A stretch of DNA of 64,000 nucleotides from Granulicella sp. (lineage in GTDB: Bacteria > Acidobacteriota > Terriglobia > Terriglobales > Acidobacteriaceae): contig JANXYX010000036.1 of NCBI GenBank assembly GCA_025408425.1, positions 205,900-269,899 on the forward strand, read 5' to 3'. Under the pieces are notes generated by a model. That model was not told the DNA's origin and searched no databases. It saw only the letters and a program-made list of their open reading frames with translations. Below, in pieces: positions 56,501 through 64,000 of the stretch. The translations under genes were made by a program, and so were the position numbers. Position 1 is the first letter of the stretch. Every line of letters starts with the position of its first letter.

Positions 56501-57466
56501 AGCGAACTTGCCGAAGCCCGTGCCACCGCCGTAGCCCAGGGCGCGCGCCTTACTGAAGAAGCTCACGCCCTCCGTGCCGCCATGGCAGAACTCGATGGCC
56601 GCCTCCGCACCCTGCGCCACGATACCGAAGTCCTCCGCGAACAGCGCTCCACCCTCACCGCCCGCGCTGCCAAGCTCGCATCCGACATCGAGCACATCGA
56701 TGCCACCTGCCTCAACGACCTCGCCGTCGAAGCCAGCACCCTCCGCGCCGACGACGCCATCGCTCGTATCGAAGGCGATGCACTCCACACCGAAGAGGAA
56801 GAGGCGCGAGCACTCAAGCAAAAGCTGGAAGCCATGGGACCCGTCAACATGATGGCCCTCGAGGAGTACAACGAAACCACCCAGCGCCACACCTTCCTCG
56901 AAGCCCAGCGCAAAGACCTCCTCGACGCCATCGAAAACACCCAGGCCTCCATCAAGGAGATCGACGACGTCTCCCGCATCAAGTTCGACGAAGCCTTCAA
57001 GATCATCAACGAGAACTTCTCCGTCACCTTCTCCAAGCTCTTCGGTGGAGGTCAGGCCTTCATGAAGCTCACTGACGCCGAGAACTCCAACGAGTCAGGA
57101 ATCGACATCGTCGCCTCGCCCCCAGGCAAGAAGCTCCAGAACATCCTCCTGCTCTCCGGCGGAGAAAAGGCCCTCACCGCCCTCTCGCTCCTCGTCGGTA
57201 TCTTCCAGTTCCAGCCCGCTCCCTTCTGCGTCCTCGACGAAGTCGACGCCCCCCTCGACGAGACCAACGTCGGCCGCTTCGCTAAACTCATCGCAGAAAT
57301 GTCGGCTACCACACAGTTCGTCGTCATCACCCACTCCAAACGCACCATGGCTCAGGCCGACGTCATCTACGGAGTCACCATGCAGGAGCCCGGTGTCTCC
57401 AAAATCGTCTCCGTCAACCTCAACCGCCGCGACTCACAATCCGAATCCCGCCGCGCCGTCGCCTGA
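53570..57466 (+). CDS. smc: Chromosome segregation protein SMC
   Basis: 1298 aa. Condensin ATPase. Walker A GPNGCGKSN (about 33-41), long coiled coils (about 260-600 and 780-1100), a hinge between (about 610-750, with AKHPDLNGMAPLGTLADF), then the signature LLSGGEKALTALSLL (about 1195) and Walker B FCVLDEVDAPLD (about 1221). Between EVSLTLVDPE and GELTITRRLFRSGDSEYLLNG, residues about 91-185 form an acidic, Ala/Asp/Asn-rich insertion where other SMC heads have about 15 residues. scpA and scpB are not nearby. Confidence 0.96.
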   Translation: MLKLKKVQILGFKSFCDRTEVQLTGEGIAAIVGPNGCGKSNISDAITWVLGEQSAKSLRGIKMEDVIFAGTRDRKPTGMAEVSLTLVDPEVYDSATLLGDGPEIVIDDHASLSDWDETALRQQHAEETEEAVAEAQPGTIIEGEAKTPQSAAPNADTNADADATNPNSVVLKIRRRKFGRAPIRAGELTITRRLFRSGDSEYLLNGKICRLRDIQDIFMGTGLGGESYAIIGQERIGQLLSSKPLDRRSILEEAAGITRFKTKKRLAELRLESAKQNLSRVNDIFDEVTRQMTTLKRQASKAERYGALRDELRTRLRVVLASRMSQLDSEQAATTEKIATLTTQIDAQATDIEQMDAQHSEGVHSGYNLDQQIREAGATANQSAVELERINARTASNADRIAELASRLDSGAEELSQAQAQLASLSGELEQQRSFLENATSESTSARDAAHSHQQQAQEAVRSVAAAEQQAEQNRRASMQLLQRAGNTRNEQAQAEAALAGLEREAERLSTESDLARQELETLGLQRGQVKLSFESVTERLKRLEAETAELRLDIEARRSEEAQSKRQGDQLRGEVATLNGRRNSLEGLIRDHSYSTETVRNLFKSNAKHPDLNGMAPLGTLADFLEVDGKYESVVDEFLRDELNYIVVKSWDAANAGMHLLQTDITGRATFLVHPNDAQANFAFAEGMASEALSDTLKIEGVIPLRDCIRVLDGFGKSLEVFLPKLREGFVAPDSYTARTLALSHPQSFFLSPTGETFHNVTVTGGRARAQGPLALKRELTEVQQKLDQTEQKLAQTDLNTSTLQHEIAALSATIEGKNHERRDAERESANTGAALRQMESEVARIERRLQEWQLSNERNRDARNQKTELIARRQQESAAFDAEHSALEASLANIQGQLDELRGQREQLQQEAAAAAAALAGLEERRRNAAANFEQTTRLFNNQQSRLSQINQQLASAASEKLRREEETAALAAQHSELAEARATAVAQGARLTEEAHALRAAMAELDGRLRTLRHDTEVLREQRSTLTARAAKLASDIEHIDATCLNDLAVEASTLRADDAIARIEGDALHTEEEEARALKQKLEAMGPVNMMALEEYNETTQRHTFLEAQRKDLLDAIENTQASIKEIDDVSRIKFDEAFKIINENFSVTFSKLFGGGQAFMKLTDAENSNESGIDIVASPPGKKLQNILLLSGGEKALTALSLLVGIFQFQPAPFCVLDEVDAPLDETNVGRFAKLIAEMSATTQFVVITHSKRTMAQADVIYGVTMQEPGVSKIVSVNLNRRDSQSESRRAVA

Positions 57467-57489
57467 TCCAAAGCGACATAATTTCAACG

Positions 57490-58125
57490 ATGCACGTCCC
57501 CATCACCCTCGCCGCACTCGCTCTGCTCACCGCGGTCATCGTGCTGCTTCGAATCTGCTGGTCCCGCCTGTCGTTCGCCACACACCGCTTTCTCATCGTC
57601 CTCGCATGCACCGTATTGGCGCTCTACGCACTAGGCTGGGTCACCCACTGGAGCCCGACTTCCCCGCGACTCTTGGCGGTTGTGCGTTGGTCAGCCTTCG
57701 CAGCCTATGAGTTCTTTCTTCTCCTCTTCACCCTCTTCCGTCCCAGGCTGCTCACCACAATAGTCGCCACCGTCCTGATCCTGCCCGTCCTCTCCGCCAG
57801 CACCCTCCTTCCCCTCTCCAAACTCTTCCAGCACTTCCCGGAAACCACCGTTCCACTCAGCGGCAGGCTCGTCAGCGTGAGAACCATCATCGACAGAAGT
57901 TCCTACGGCACCAGTGCTGCTGACCTCGGGGTCTACTACCGCACACCCTGGCTCCCGCTCCTTCAGCACACCCTCGTTGAAACTCGCTTCTATGAAACCC
58001 AGTGTCAGGCGTTCGCTTCCTACGCTGCCATCCAATCCGACCCCAAAGCTATCCTCTTCACCTGTCCCCCCTCCCCATCCCAGCCATCTGGTGTCGCTGT
58101 CGTCGAACGCCACCTCATCCACTAA
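57490..58125 (+). CDS. Hypothetical membrane protein
   Basis: 211 aa with four likely helices in the first half (ITLAALALLTAVIVLLRICW, FLIVLACTVLALYALGW, AFAAYEFFLLLFTLF, LTTIVATVLILPVLSASTLL) and a hydrophilic C-terminal half with two cysteines (TQCQAF, FTCPPS). I recognise no family. Starts 24 bases after smc and ends 52 bases before purC, so it may be cotranscribed with both. Confidence 0.65.
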   Translation: MHVPITLAALALLTAVIVLLRICWSRLSFATHRFLIVLACTVLALYALGWVTHWSPTSPRLLAVVRWSAFAAYEFFLLLFTLFRPRLLTTIVATVLILPVLSASTLLPLSKLFQHFPETTVPLSGRLVSVRTIIDRSSYGTSAADLGVYYRTPWLPLLQHTLVETRFYETQCQAFASYAAIQSDPKAILFTCPPSPSQPSGVAVVERHLIH

Positions 58126-58176
58126 AGTCCTCAAATGAAGTCCTCAAAAACCCACAGGAGTGGTACCGTCATTCTG

Positions 58177-59085
58177 ATGAATCAAGCTCTTCTCCAGACC
58201 AATCTCGGCAATCTACCCATCCTCGCCCGCGGCAAGGTCCGCGACATCTACGCCACCACTCCCGCCCCGGACTCTGATCTCCTCTTCATCGCCACCGACC
58301 GCATCTCCGCCTTCGACCACGTCCTGGCCACCGGAATCCCCGACAAAGGCAAGATCCTCACCCAACTCTCCCTCTTCTGGTTCGACTTCCTGAAAGATGT
58401 CGTTCCTAACCATCTAATTACCGCAGATCCACCACAATTTCCCCAGCAATTGCACCCCTTTTTTGACCAACTAAGCGGTCGCAGCATGATCGTAAAACGC
58501 GCAAAGATGTTCCCCGTCGAATGCGTCGTCCGCGGCTATCTCTCCGGCTCCGGCTGGAAGGATTACCAGCAAACAGGCACTGTTTGCGGCATCTCCCTGC
58601 CCCCCGGCCTCCGCGAGTCCGACCGTCTCCCCGAGCCAATCTTCACTCCCGCCGCCAAGAACAACGTCGGCCACGACGAAAATATCTCCTTCGAAACCAT
58701 GATCAACCACATCGGTGCCGAACCCGCCAAGGCCCTCCGCACCCTCACCCTGGAGATCTACACCAAGGCCACAAAACACGCTGCCAGCAAGGGTTTAATC
58801 CTCGCCGACACCAAATTTGAGTTCGGCCTCATCGACGGAAAAATTACCCTGGCCGACGAAGTCCTCACCCCAGACTCCTCCCGCTACTGGCCCGCCGCCA
58901 CCTACAACCCCGGCGGCGCACAACCCTCCTTCGACAAACAGTTCGTCCGCGACTACCTCGAATCCATCCACTGGAACAAGCAGGCACCCGCACCCGCGCT
59001 CCCGGACGATGTTGTCATCCGCACCCGCGAAAAATATCTCGAGGCCTTCCGCCTCATCACCGGACAAGCTTCGCTCACTCCCTAA
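58177..59085 (+). CDS. purC: SAICAR synthase (purine biosynthesis)
   Basis: 302 aa from ATG at 58177; an ATG at 58135 would add 14 residues but lies inside a short tandem duplication (AAGTCCTCAAA). Joins aspartate to CAIR in purine synthesis using ATP. GKVRDIYATT, FIATDRISAFDHVL and VECVVRGYLSGSGWKDY are family motifs, and DTKFEFGLIDGKITLADEVL with TPDSSRYW follows. This is the longer, ADE1-like type. cvpA follows 8 bases later, as in many bacteria where cvpA goes with purine genes. Confidence 0.95.
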   Translation: MNQALLQTNLGNLPILARGKVRDIYATTPAPDSDLLFIATDRISAFDHVLATGIPDKGKILTQLSLFWFDFLKDVVPNHLITADPPQFPQQLHPFFDQLSGRSMIVKRAKMFPVECVVRGYLSGSGWKDYQQTGTVCGISLPPGLRESDRLPEPIFTPAAKNNVGHDENISFETMINHIGAEPAKALRTLTLEIYTKATKHAASKGLILADTKFEFGLIDGKITLADEVLTPDSSRYWPAATYNPGGAQPSFDKQFVRDYLESIHWNKQAPAPALPDDVVIRTREKYLEAFRLITGQASLTP

Positions 59086-59092
59086 CCCACAA

Positions 59093-59644
59093 ATGAACAT
59101 CTTCGACTGGTTCCTCATCGCCGTACTAGCCTTCTCCACCATCACCGCATTCCTGCGCGGCATATTGCTGGAGCTGTTCTCCCTCGGCGGCATCATCGCG
59201 GGCATACTCCTCGCCAGTTGGAACTACGGTCAGTTCGCCGCTATTCTCTCCAGTCTCATCAATCCCCTCCACAACGCTGAACCTTCTACGTGGAACATCA
59301 TCTCCTTTCTGCTCATCGCAATAGGCGTCATGGTTTTGTGCGGTATTGCCGGAAACATGCTGCGGCGCACAGCTCACACCATAGGCCTCGGCTTCTTCGA
59401 CCGCCTCTTCGGAGCCCTCTTCGGGTTCGCCCGGGGCTGTCTCATCGGTGTCGCTCTTATGATGGCCGCGGCAGCATTTCTCCCTCAATCAGCGTGGGTT
59501 TCAAATTCTCGCTTATCTCCCTATTTCCTTGCGGGGGTTCATGCGGTATCCTTCGTTGTACCGCAACACCTCCAGCAACAGCTCCTAGAGGGGATCGCAC
59601 AGTTCAAGCACAATGCACCCGATTGGATCAAATTGCATGGATGA
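59093..59644 (+). CDS. cvpA: CvpA family membrane protein
   Basis: 183 aa, four helices. FDWFLIAVLAFSTITAFLRG and ELFSLGGIIAGILLASW open the protein, as in CvpA/colicin V production proteins; GLGFFDRLFGALFGFARG is the conserved central motif. Linked to purine genes and to envelope stress elsewhere; exact role unknown. The frame is open upstream over purC, but ATG at 59093 fits. Confidence 0.88.
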   Translation: MNIFDWFLIAVLAFSTITAFLRGILLELFSLGGIIAGILLASWNYGQFAAILSSLINPLHNAEPSTWNIISFLLIAIGVMVLCGIAGNMLRRTAHTIGLGFFDRLFGALFGFARGCLIGVALMMAAAAFLPQSAWVSNSRLSPYFLAGVHAVSFVVPQHLQQQLLEGIAQFKHNAPDWIKLHG

Positions 59645-59695
59645 AGTCACAATGAGGATGCAGCCCGATTTAACGGTCTGCAGCGAGAGGCAACC

Positions 59696-59998
59696 TTGAA
59701 GCGCGAACTTGACGTTCTAATCACGCAGATGCACAGTGCAGGAATCGCCTACTCGGATGCTGTCCGCGAGTTCAAGAAGCGCTACATCCTCGAAGTTCTT
59801 GCGCACCATAAGGGAAATCAGTGCAAAGCCGCTGACGAGCTTGGCATGCACCGCAATACCCTTAGCCGTACCCTCACCGAGCTTGATATGGATACCGCCC
59901 AGATCCGTAACGGAATCCGCAACGGAATGCGTCGCCCACCCACCAGCGAGCGTCCACGGATGCAGAATATTGCGTCGAACAGCGCGAACAGCCGTTAG
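59696..59998 (+). CDS. Fis-type helix-turn-helix protein
   Basis: 100 aa. The central FKKRYILEVLAHHKGNQCKAADELGMHRNTLSRTL is the Fis-family HTH found at the end of NtrC activators, here alone. The C-terminus is basic (NGMRRPPTSERPRM) and probably disordered. TTG at 59696 is preceded by GAGAGG. It may be a nucleoid-associated or local regulator; genes on both sides are co-directional. Confidence 0.85.
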   Translation: MKRELDVLITQMHSAGIAYSDAVREFKKRYILEVLAHHKGNQCKAADELGMHRNTLSRTLTELDMDTAQIRNGIRNGMRRPPTSERPRMQNIASNSANSR

Positions 59999-60026
59999 TT
60001 GTCGCGCTCGTCTAACTAGCAGTACC

Positions 60027-61970
60027 ATGACGCCAATCACCTACCCCCGACGTCACCCAAGCGCCACTCTCACCACCGCGCTTGCACTCAGCATCGCAGC
60101 CTGCTCCATCCCCTCACGCGCTCAGAGTGCGCCTTCTCCGCCTCCTGCTGCGTCGGCTACCACCAACTCCGTCGTACTGCCCCCACCCAGCGAACACCAG
60201 AAAAAAACCGCCTCAGATGCCTATCTCGACGGCGCACGTCTCCTCGACCGCAACGATCTTAGCGGCGCGGAGACCCAGTTCATCAAGGCTCTCAAATTCG
60301 ACCCGGCCAACCACGACTACATCATGGCCCTCGCCGTCACCCGCGAACATCGAGTCTCGGAATTGGTTCAGCAGGCCAGCAAAGCTCGCATCCTCGGCCA
60401 GAACGAGAAAGCAGAATCGCTCCTCGCCGAAGCCCGCCGCCTCGATCCGCAAAACGCCATCGTTACCCAACACCTCGACCCCGGCCCATTGCCTCTTGCC
60501 TTTAATCCAAAGTTCGAATCCTCCAACCTCGATGCTGCCCACTTTGCCGCTGCCATCGAGGTCGCACCCAACGCCAGCAAGCAGAACTTTCATATCCATT
60601 CCGATGTCCAGCAAGTGCTCCGTCAGGTCGCCTCAGCCTATGGCATTCGCACCGTCTTCGATGACTCCGTGCCCCATCAGGATCTCCGCTTCGATCTCGA
60701 AAACACGCCCTATCGACAGTCGATGCCCATTCTGCTTGAGATGGCCCACCTCTTCGCCGTCCCGTTGGATCAGAACAGCATCCTCGTTGCTCAGGACACG
60801 CTCGAAAACCGTCAACGACTCGAGAGGCTCGTTGAAGAAACCATGTATATCCCAGCCCTGACCAACGAGGAGATGGGCGAGCTCAACAACGTAGTCCGTA
60901 ATATCTTCGATCTCAAACAGGTCTCCATCCAGAACGACGCAGGGACCATGATCGTCCGCGCCCCGGCGGAGCTTCTACCAGCCGTCAATCGCACCTTGGC
61001 TGACCTCATCGACGGTGGCAGTCAGGTCATGCTCGACCTCAATCTCTACTCGATCGATAAGACTCACTCGCAAGTGATCGGCACACAATTGCCGCAGCAG
61101 TTCGGTGTCTACAATGTCTCCAGCGCAGCTCACGATCTCATCAACGCTAACCAGACCCTGGTCAACCAAGCCATAGCCCAGGGCCTCGTCCCGCCTGGCT
61201 CCAGTGACATCACCATTGCGCTGGCCCTTATTGCCTCTGGTCTGGTTCAGAGCACTCTCCTCTCCAACACTCTGGGCTTCTTCGGCGGCGGACTCACCAC
61301 AACCGGCGTCACCTCATCCAACAATCTCACCTTCACCCTCGCACTCAACAGCTCTGACACCCGTGCGCTCGACAGCGTCCAGCTTCGCATCGGCGACCGC
61401 CAGACCGCCACCTTTCGTGCTGGCACGCGCTACCCCATCACTACATCCACCTATTCAAGCGGGGTCTCCAACTCATCCGCACTCAAAGGTGTCACCATCA
61501 ATGGAGTCAGCGCCGCCAGCCTGCTTTCCCAATTCCTCGGGAGCAACAACAGCACTACGATCCCACAGATTCAGTTCGAAGATCTTGGAGTCACCTTCAA
61601 AGCCACCCCGACAGTTCAAAAGTCGAACAGCGTCAGCATCCATCTGGATCTCAAAATCGAGGCTCTCACCGGCGGCTCTCTCAATAACATCCCCGTCCTT
61701 GCCAGCCGCCAGTTTGTCTCGGATGTCACCGTCGTCGACGGACAGACCGCCCTTCTAGTTAGCAGCCTCAACAAGACGGAGTCTGCCGCTGTTACAGGTC
61801 TTCCCGGCCTGGGCGAACTCTCTGGCTTCCAGTCCACCGTCTCCGAAAAGGACGCAGAGGTCAACTCCGGAGAGCTCGTCTTGCTCATCACCCCACACAT
61901 CGTTCGCCGCCGCTCCGGAATCATAAGCGGCCCTCGCATCCTCCTCAAATTGCCCCAAACTTCAGACTGA
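60027..61970 (+). CDS. Secretin-like type II/III secretion family protein
   Basis: 647 aa. Signal peptide (about 1-32). TPR-like helices at about 60-150 (GARLLDRNDLSGAETQFIKA). N-domains (about 185-340: NFHIHSDVQQVLRQVASAYG and QVSIQNDAGTMIVRAPAELL). Secretin domain to the end with TGLPGLGELSGFQSTVSEKD and GELVLLITPHIVRR. It has the beta-sheet C-terminus of GspD/PilQ but a long Ser/Thr/Asn-rich central part. No other secretion genes adjoin it. ATG at 60027; the earlier frame overlaps the HTH gene and is not used. Confidence 0.82.
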   Translation: MTPITYPRRHPSATLTTALALSIAACSIPSRAQSAPSPPPAASATTNSVVLPPPSEHQKKTASDAYLDGARLLDRNDLSGAETQFIKALKFDPANHDYIMALAVTREHRVSELVQQASKARILGQNEKAESLLAEARRLDPQNAIVTQHLDPGPLPLAFNPKFESSNLDAAHFAAAIEVAPNASKQNFHIHSDVQQVLRQVASAYGIRTVFDDSVPHQDLRFDLENTPYRQSMPILLEMAHLFAVPLDQNSILVAQDTLENRQRLERLVEETMYIPALTNEEMGELNNVVRNIFDLKQVSIQNDAGTMIVRAPAELLPAVNRTLADLIDGGSQVMLDLNLYSIDKTHSQVIGTQLPQQFGVYNVSSAAHDLINANQTLVNQAIAQGLVPPGSSDITIALALIASGLVQSTLLSNTLGFFGGGLTTTGVTSSNNLTFTLALNSSDTRALDSVQLRIGDRQTATFRAGTRYPITTSTYSSGVSNSSALKGVTINGVSAASLLSQFLGSNNSTTIPQIQFEDLGVTFKATPTVQKSNSVSIHLDLKIEALTGGSLNNIPVLASRQFVSDVTVVDGQTALLVSSLNKTESAAVTGLPGLGELSGFQSTVSEKDAEVNSGELVLLITPHIVRRRSGIISGPRILLKLPQTSD

Positions 61971-62037
61971 TGCAGGATGCAGTTCTCCCAGACTGGCTCT
62001 GGGGTTCTGCAACCATTCTCTCAACATCCATCTCGCG

Positions 62038-62067
62038 TTGACCTGCAGCGCCAAACACCGCTATACT
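62038..62067 (+). promoter_or_regulatory. Promoter of tRNA-Gly-tRNA-Cys
   Basis: TTGACC at 62038-62043, an 18-base spacer and TATACT at 62062-62067; predicted start about 62074, seven bases before the tRNA-Gly. A good sigma70 consensus match and well placed. Confidence 0.75.
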
Positions 62068-62080
62068 CAGTCTTGTGTGA

Positions 62081-62155
62081 GCGGGAGTAGCTCAGTGGTA
62101 GAGTGCTTCCTTGCCAAGGAAGATGTCGCCGGTTCGACCCCGGTCTCCCGCTCCA
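62081..62155 (+). tRNA. tRNA-Gly (GCC)
   Basis: Acceptor stem GCGGGAG/CTCCCGC, anticodon loop TTGCCAA with GCC at 62113-62115, T-loop GGTTCGACCC, CCA encoded at 62153-62155. Confidence 0.97.
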
Positions 62156-62232
62156 AAATATCCTTCCCGGAATACAAGCTCACTACTATTCATCTACAAT
62201 TCTGTAAGGGCTTGCAACAAATAGCCCCCTGA

Positions 62233-62307
62233 GGCGCGGTACCCAAGTGGTAAGGGAGAGGTCTGCAAAACCTTTATGCGTCGGTTCGATCCCGACCCGC
62301 GCCTCCA
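62233..62307 (+). tRNA. tRNA-Cys (GCA)
   Basis: Acceptor stem GGCGCGG/CCGCGCC, anticodon loop CTGCAAA with GCA at 62265-62267, T-loop GGTTCGATCCC, CCA encoded at 62305-62307. Cotranscribed with tRNA-Gly, a pairing also seen in other bacteria (where a tRNA-Leu often comes third). Confidence 0.97.
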
Positions 62308-62320
62308 AAATATCTCTTTG

Positions 62321-62359
62321 AAAACAATAGGCTTCTTCGGTTGGCCTATTGTTTTGTGT
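62321..62359 (+). terminator. Terminator after tRNA pair
   Basis: Perfect 12-bp stem AAAACAATAGGC / GCCTATTGTTTT with an 11-base loop, ending in TTTTGTGT. Located 14 bases after tRNA-Cys. Confidence 0.88.
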
Positions 62360-62391
62360 CAAAATCGTGTCTAATTCTCTTGTGACATCAG

Positions 62392-63538
62392 TTGGAGAGA
62401 GCGAGGCACCCGATCACTACCACCCCCCTCATAACGATCTACGTCAGGCATTCGGTCGGCTGCAAGTACGAGGGCGATGAGTTCGCCAAGCGCTGCGATT
62501 GCCGTAAATGGCTCCGCTGGACCCCGAGCGGCGGGGTACGTCAACGTCGTAAGGCGGACACAAGGTCATGGGCTCAAGCCGAACAGGTAAAGCGAGAGCT
62601 CGAAGATCAATTGTTGGGAAAACCTGTAGCGTCTGACACGTCTGCGACGAAGGACATCCGCGCCGCCATTTAAGGTGTTCCTCGATGACAAGAAGGTTCA
62701 GGGCATCACCGACGATGTCGTGGCAAAGTACGAACGTGAACTTGGTCGGTTGGCATCGTTCTGCGAGGGAAAGGGTATCTACACTGTCCAAGGATTGACT
62801 CGCGAACTTCTAACAGGATTTGCAACGACCTGGGAGTCTTCATATCCTTCTTCCCAGACGCGCTCCGTCGTACGGACTCGCTGCCGTGGCTTTCTTCGCT
62901 ACTGCTATGAAGCGCAATGGATACCCCGCATCCCTCTCCTCCCGAAGATCACTGTGGATGAAGCTCCGACGATGCCCCTGGACGCAGAGGAGTACGCCCG
63001 ATTACTTGCGGCAGCGGACAAGTTCGTTGGGCCCCCACCGCCCGCTCATGTCCGCGCCTTGCTGCAACTGATGCGTTGGAGCGGCCTCGCAATTCGTGAC
63101 TCATTGACTCTTCCTACCAACCGGATCATTCACGCCGGTACCCGCTACCGCGTCGTCACGGTTCGGCAAAAGACAGGCACAGACGTGAGCGTGATTCTCC
63201 CACCTGATGTAGCCCGGGAAATACTTGCTGTGGCAGGGACGAAATATATCTTTTGGGATGGCAAGACCGACATCGTCAAGAGTTGGACGAAGTACGTCAT
63301 CGCTCCCCTCTTCAAGGCTGCGGAGATCGAACGTGGAGGCAACATGATGAGCCATCGCCTACGCGACACATTCGCGGTGGATCTTCTGGAGAAAGGCATA
63401 CCTATGGAGGACGTGAGCAAACTTCTTGGTCATGGCTCCATAAAGACTACCGAGCGCTCTTACGCCAAGTGGGTAAAAGGAAGGCAGGATAGGCTAGACA
63501 ACCTTCTGGAAGGTACCTGGAGACCACCGACCACATAG
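62392..63538 (+). pseudogene. Tyrosine recombinase/integrase, frameshifted
   Basis: Two reading frames that together make one integrase. 62392-62673 gives the N-terminal part with YVRHSVGCKYEGDEFAKRCD and RKWLRWT, then a stop TAA at 62671-62673. 62675-63538 gives the core-binding and catalytic domains (287 aa) with all six active-site residues: R141, K166, H227, R230, H253 and Y263 (counting from its first codon). Removing one T from the run TTT at 62669-62671 joins the frames as AAI-KVFLDDKK, matching the usual domain link. So the gene carries a one-base insertion, or a sequencing error. Confidence 0.85.
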
Positions 63539-63571
63539 AGCGCAGCTAAGGACAGGTAAACAACTGTATTT

Positions 63572-63635
63572 GACGCACTAACTTGAGGTGCTAGCGCCGC
63601 AAGGCATAGGGGTTCAAGTCCCCTCCTCCGCACCA
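63572..63635 (+). other. tRNA-Leu(GAG) 3' fragment, candidate att site
   Basis: The right two thirds of a tRNA-Leu: anticodon loop TTGAGGT (GAG at 63585-63587), variable arm with GCC-GCAA-GGC, T-arm AGGGG-TTCAAGT-CCCCT (63608-63624), 3' acceptor strand CCTCCGC, A and CCA (63633-63635). The 5' acceptor strand (expected GCGGAGG) and D-arm are missing; upstream sequence is integrase flank. This is the arrangement of an integrase att core within a tRNA 3' end. No intact tRNA-Leu is in the window. Confidence 0.8.
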
Positions 63636-63660
63636 ATCCTTAGAATCAAGAGCTTACATA

Positions 63661-63693
63661 CGGCCAGCCCACTCGGGCTGGCCGTTCTATTTT
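63661..63693 (+). terminator. Terminator after tRNA-Leu fragment
   Basis: 10-bp stem CGGCCAGCCC / GGGCTGGCCG, loop ACTC, then TTCTATTTT. Positioned as a tRNA operon terminator 25 bases after CCA, so the sequence right of 63635 is probably ancestral chromosomal flank of a tRNA-Leu gene. Confidence 0.85.
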
Positions 63694-63698
63694 CTCAC

Positions 63699-63720
63699 TG
63701 TCACGGTTTTTGTCACGGTT
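63699..63720 (+). repeat. Direct repeat TGTCACGGTT
   Basis: Two copies of TGTCACGGTT (63699-63708 and 63711-63720), two bases apart, just beyond the terminator. It could be an arm-type integrase site; too short to be sure. Confidence 0.3.
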
Positions 63721-63782
63721 GCGAAAATGTCGCGTTCCCTCAACCCGTTTGCATTTGCTGTGCGTTGCTCAAGACGCAACTC

Positions 63783-63815
63783 ATCGGCGGGCGCGGAAGC
63801 GCCCGCCGATTTTTC
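63783..63815 (+). terminator. Very strong hairpin terminator
   Basis: Perfect 12-bp stem ATCGGCGGGCGC / GCGCCCGCCGAT with a GGAA tetraloop followed by TTTTTC. No gene ending at it is visible in the window. From 63816 to 64000 I see no supportable gene. Confidence 0.8.
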
Positions 63816-64000
63816 TGGGACGTGCGATTTCCTCGCCGCAATGGCTCTCGGCGGCGGGGACTTCGCGTCGCTCAGGATGGCGTTAGCACTTGGCGAAGCG
63901 CGAATTGGCTCCGACTCTGGCAAGGTTGGATTCGCGCACCCTCTGAGGCAACGAACGGCCTTGCCAGTCAACAAAGATCAGAACGAAGTCCTCGTTAACG

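Noticed and set aside
60027..61970. Full type II secretion locus
   Set aside because: Only the secretin-like gene is present; no ATPase, platform protein or pseudopilins in the window.
63588..63998. ORF covering the tRNA-Leu fragment and two terminators
   Set aside because: It crosses a tRNA fragment and two strong hairpins and has no protein-like pattern.
1..64000. CRISPR arrays or phage/defence clusters
   Set aside because: No regularly spaced repeats and no cas, toxin-antitoxin or restriction genes were seen.

Overview
The window looks like a chromosomal segment of an acidobacterium of the Terriglobia type (Granulicella/Edaphobacter/Terriglobus-like). This is inferred from the moderately high GC, the gene families present (bactofilin plus methyltransferase, AT-hook mini-protein, an integrase of a style I associate with this group, short GGGGCTTTAGCCCC-type intergenic palindromes) and the gene order. 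Nearly all of it is core chromosome. Only the last ~1.7 kb, downstream of two tRNA genes, carries traces of a mobile element.

Layout. 1-3.4 kb: a DinB-like protein, prfB (with its +1 frameshift site) and lnt, all on the minus strand. 3.5-8.8 kb: a 43-aa membrane peptide, an APC permease fused to a Usp domain, an AT-hook protein, the bactofilin-methyltransferase pair and a secreted protein. 8.8-13 kb: an OSBS/NSAR-family enolase, a GNAT enzyme, mazG, DUF3311 and an OmpA lipoprotein. 13.4-22.9 kb: uvrC, GT39, an APC transporter, glgA, rsmA, ruvC with a coupled secreted protein, and thiG. 22.9-26.4 kb: a small Cys-peptide/structured RNA locus, DUF3185, an OprB-like porin and a prepilin peptidase. 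26.4-40.5 kb: a respiratory complex I operon, nuoA-C-D-(extra ORF)-E-F-G-H-J-K-L-M-N, without nuoB and nuoI. 40.5-42.4 kb: the convergent ATP synthase Fo cluster atpZ-atpI-atpB-atpE. 42.5-53.2 kb: lysS, an Rrf2-like regulator, a YmdB-type phosphodiesterase, an RNase T2 lipoprotein, a carboxypeptidase-regulatory-like protein, a Tat-exported GH2 enzyme, a TPR-like secreted protein, and an outer-membrane barrel overlapping a cytochrome c gene. 53.5-62 kb: smc, a membrane protein, purC, cvpA, a Fis-type HTH protein and a secretin-like protein. 62.0-64 kb: tRNA-Gly, tRNA-Cys, a frameshifted tyrosine integrase and a tRNA-Leu 3' fragment that looks like an attachment site.

Functionally the window is dominated by energy conservation (complex I and the Fo sector of ATP synthase, which meet tail to tail across a bidirectional terminator), information processing (prfB, uvrC, ruvC, rsmA, lysS, smc) and the envelope (lnt, OmpA, porin, barrel-cytochrome pair, secretin). 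The most unexplained pieces are: the 17-aa two-cysteine ORF followed by serial hairpins and a terminator upstream of thiG; the 112-aa ORF inside the nuo operon that starts within a palindromic repeat; the loss of nuoB and nuoI from the operon; the acidic insertion in the SMC head; and the integrase/tRNA-Leu remnant. No CRISPR array, defence island or complete secretion system was seen.
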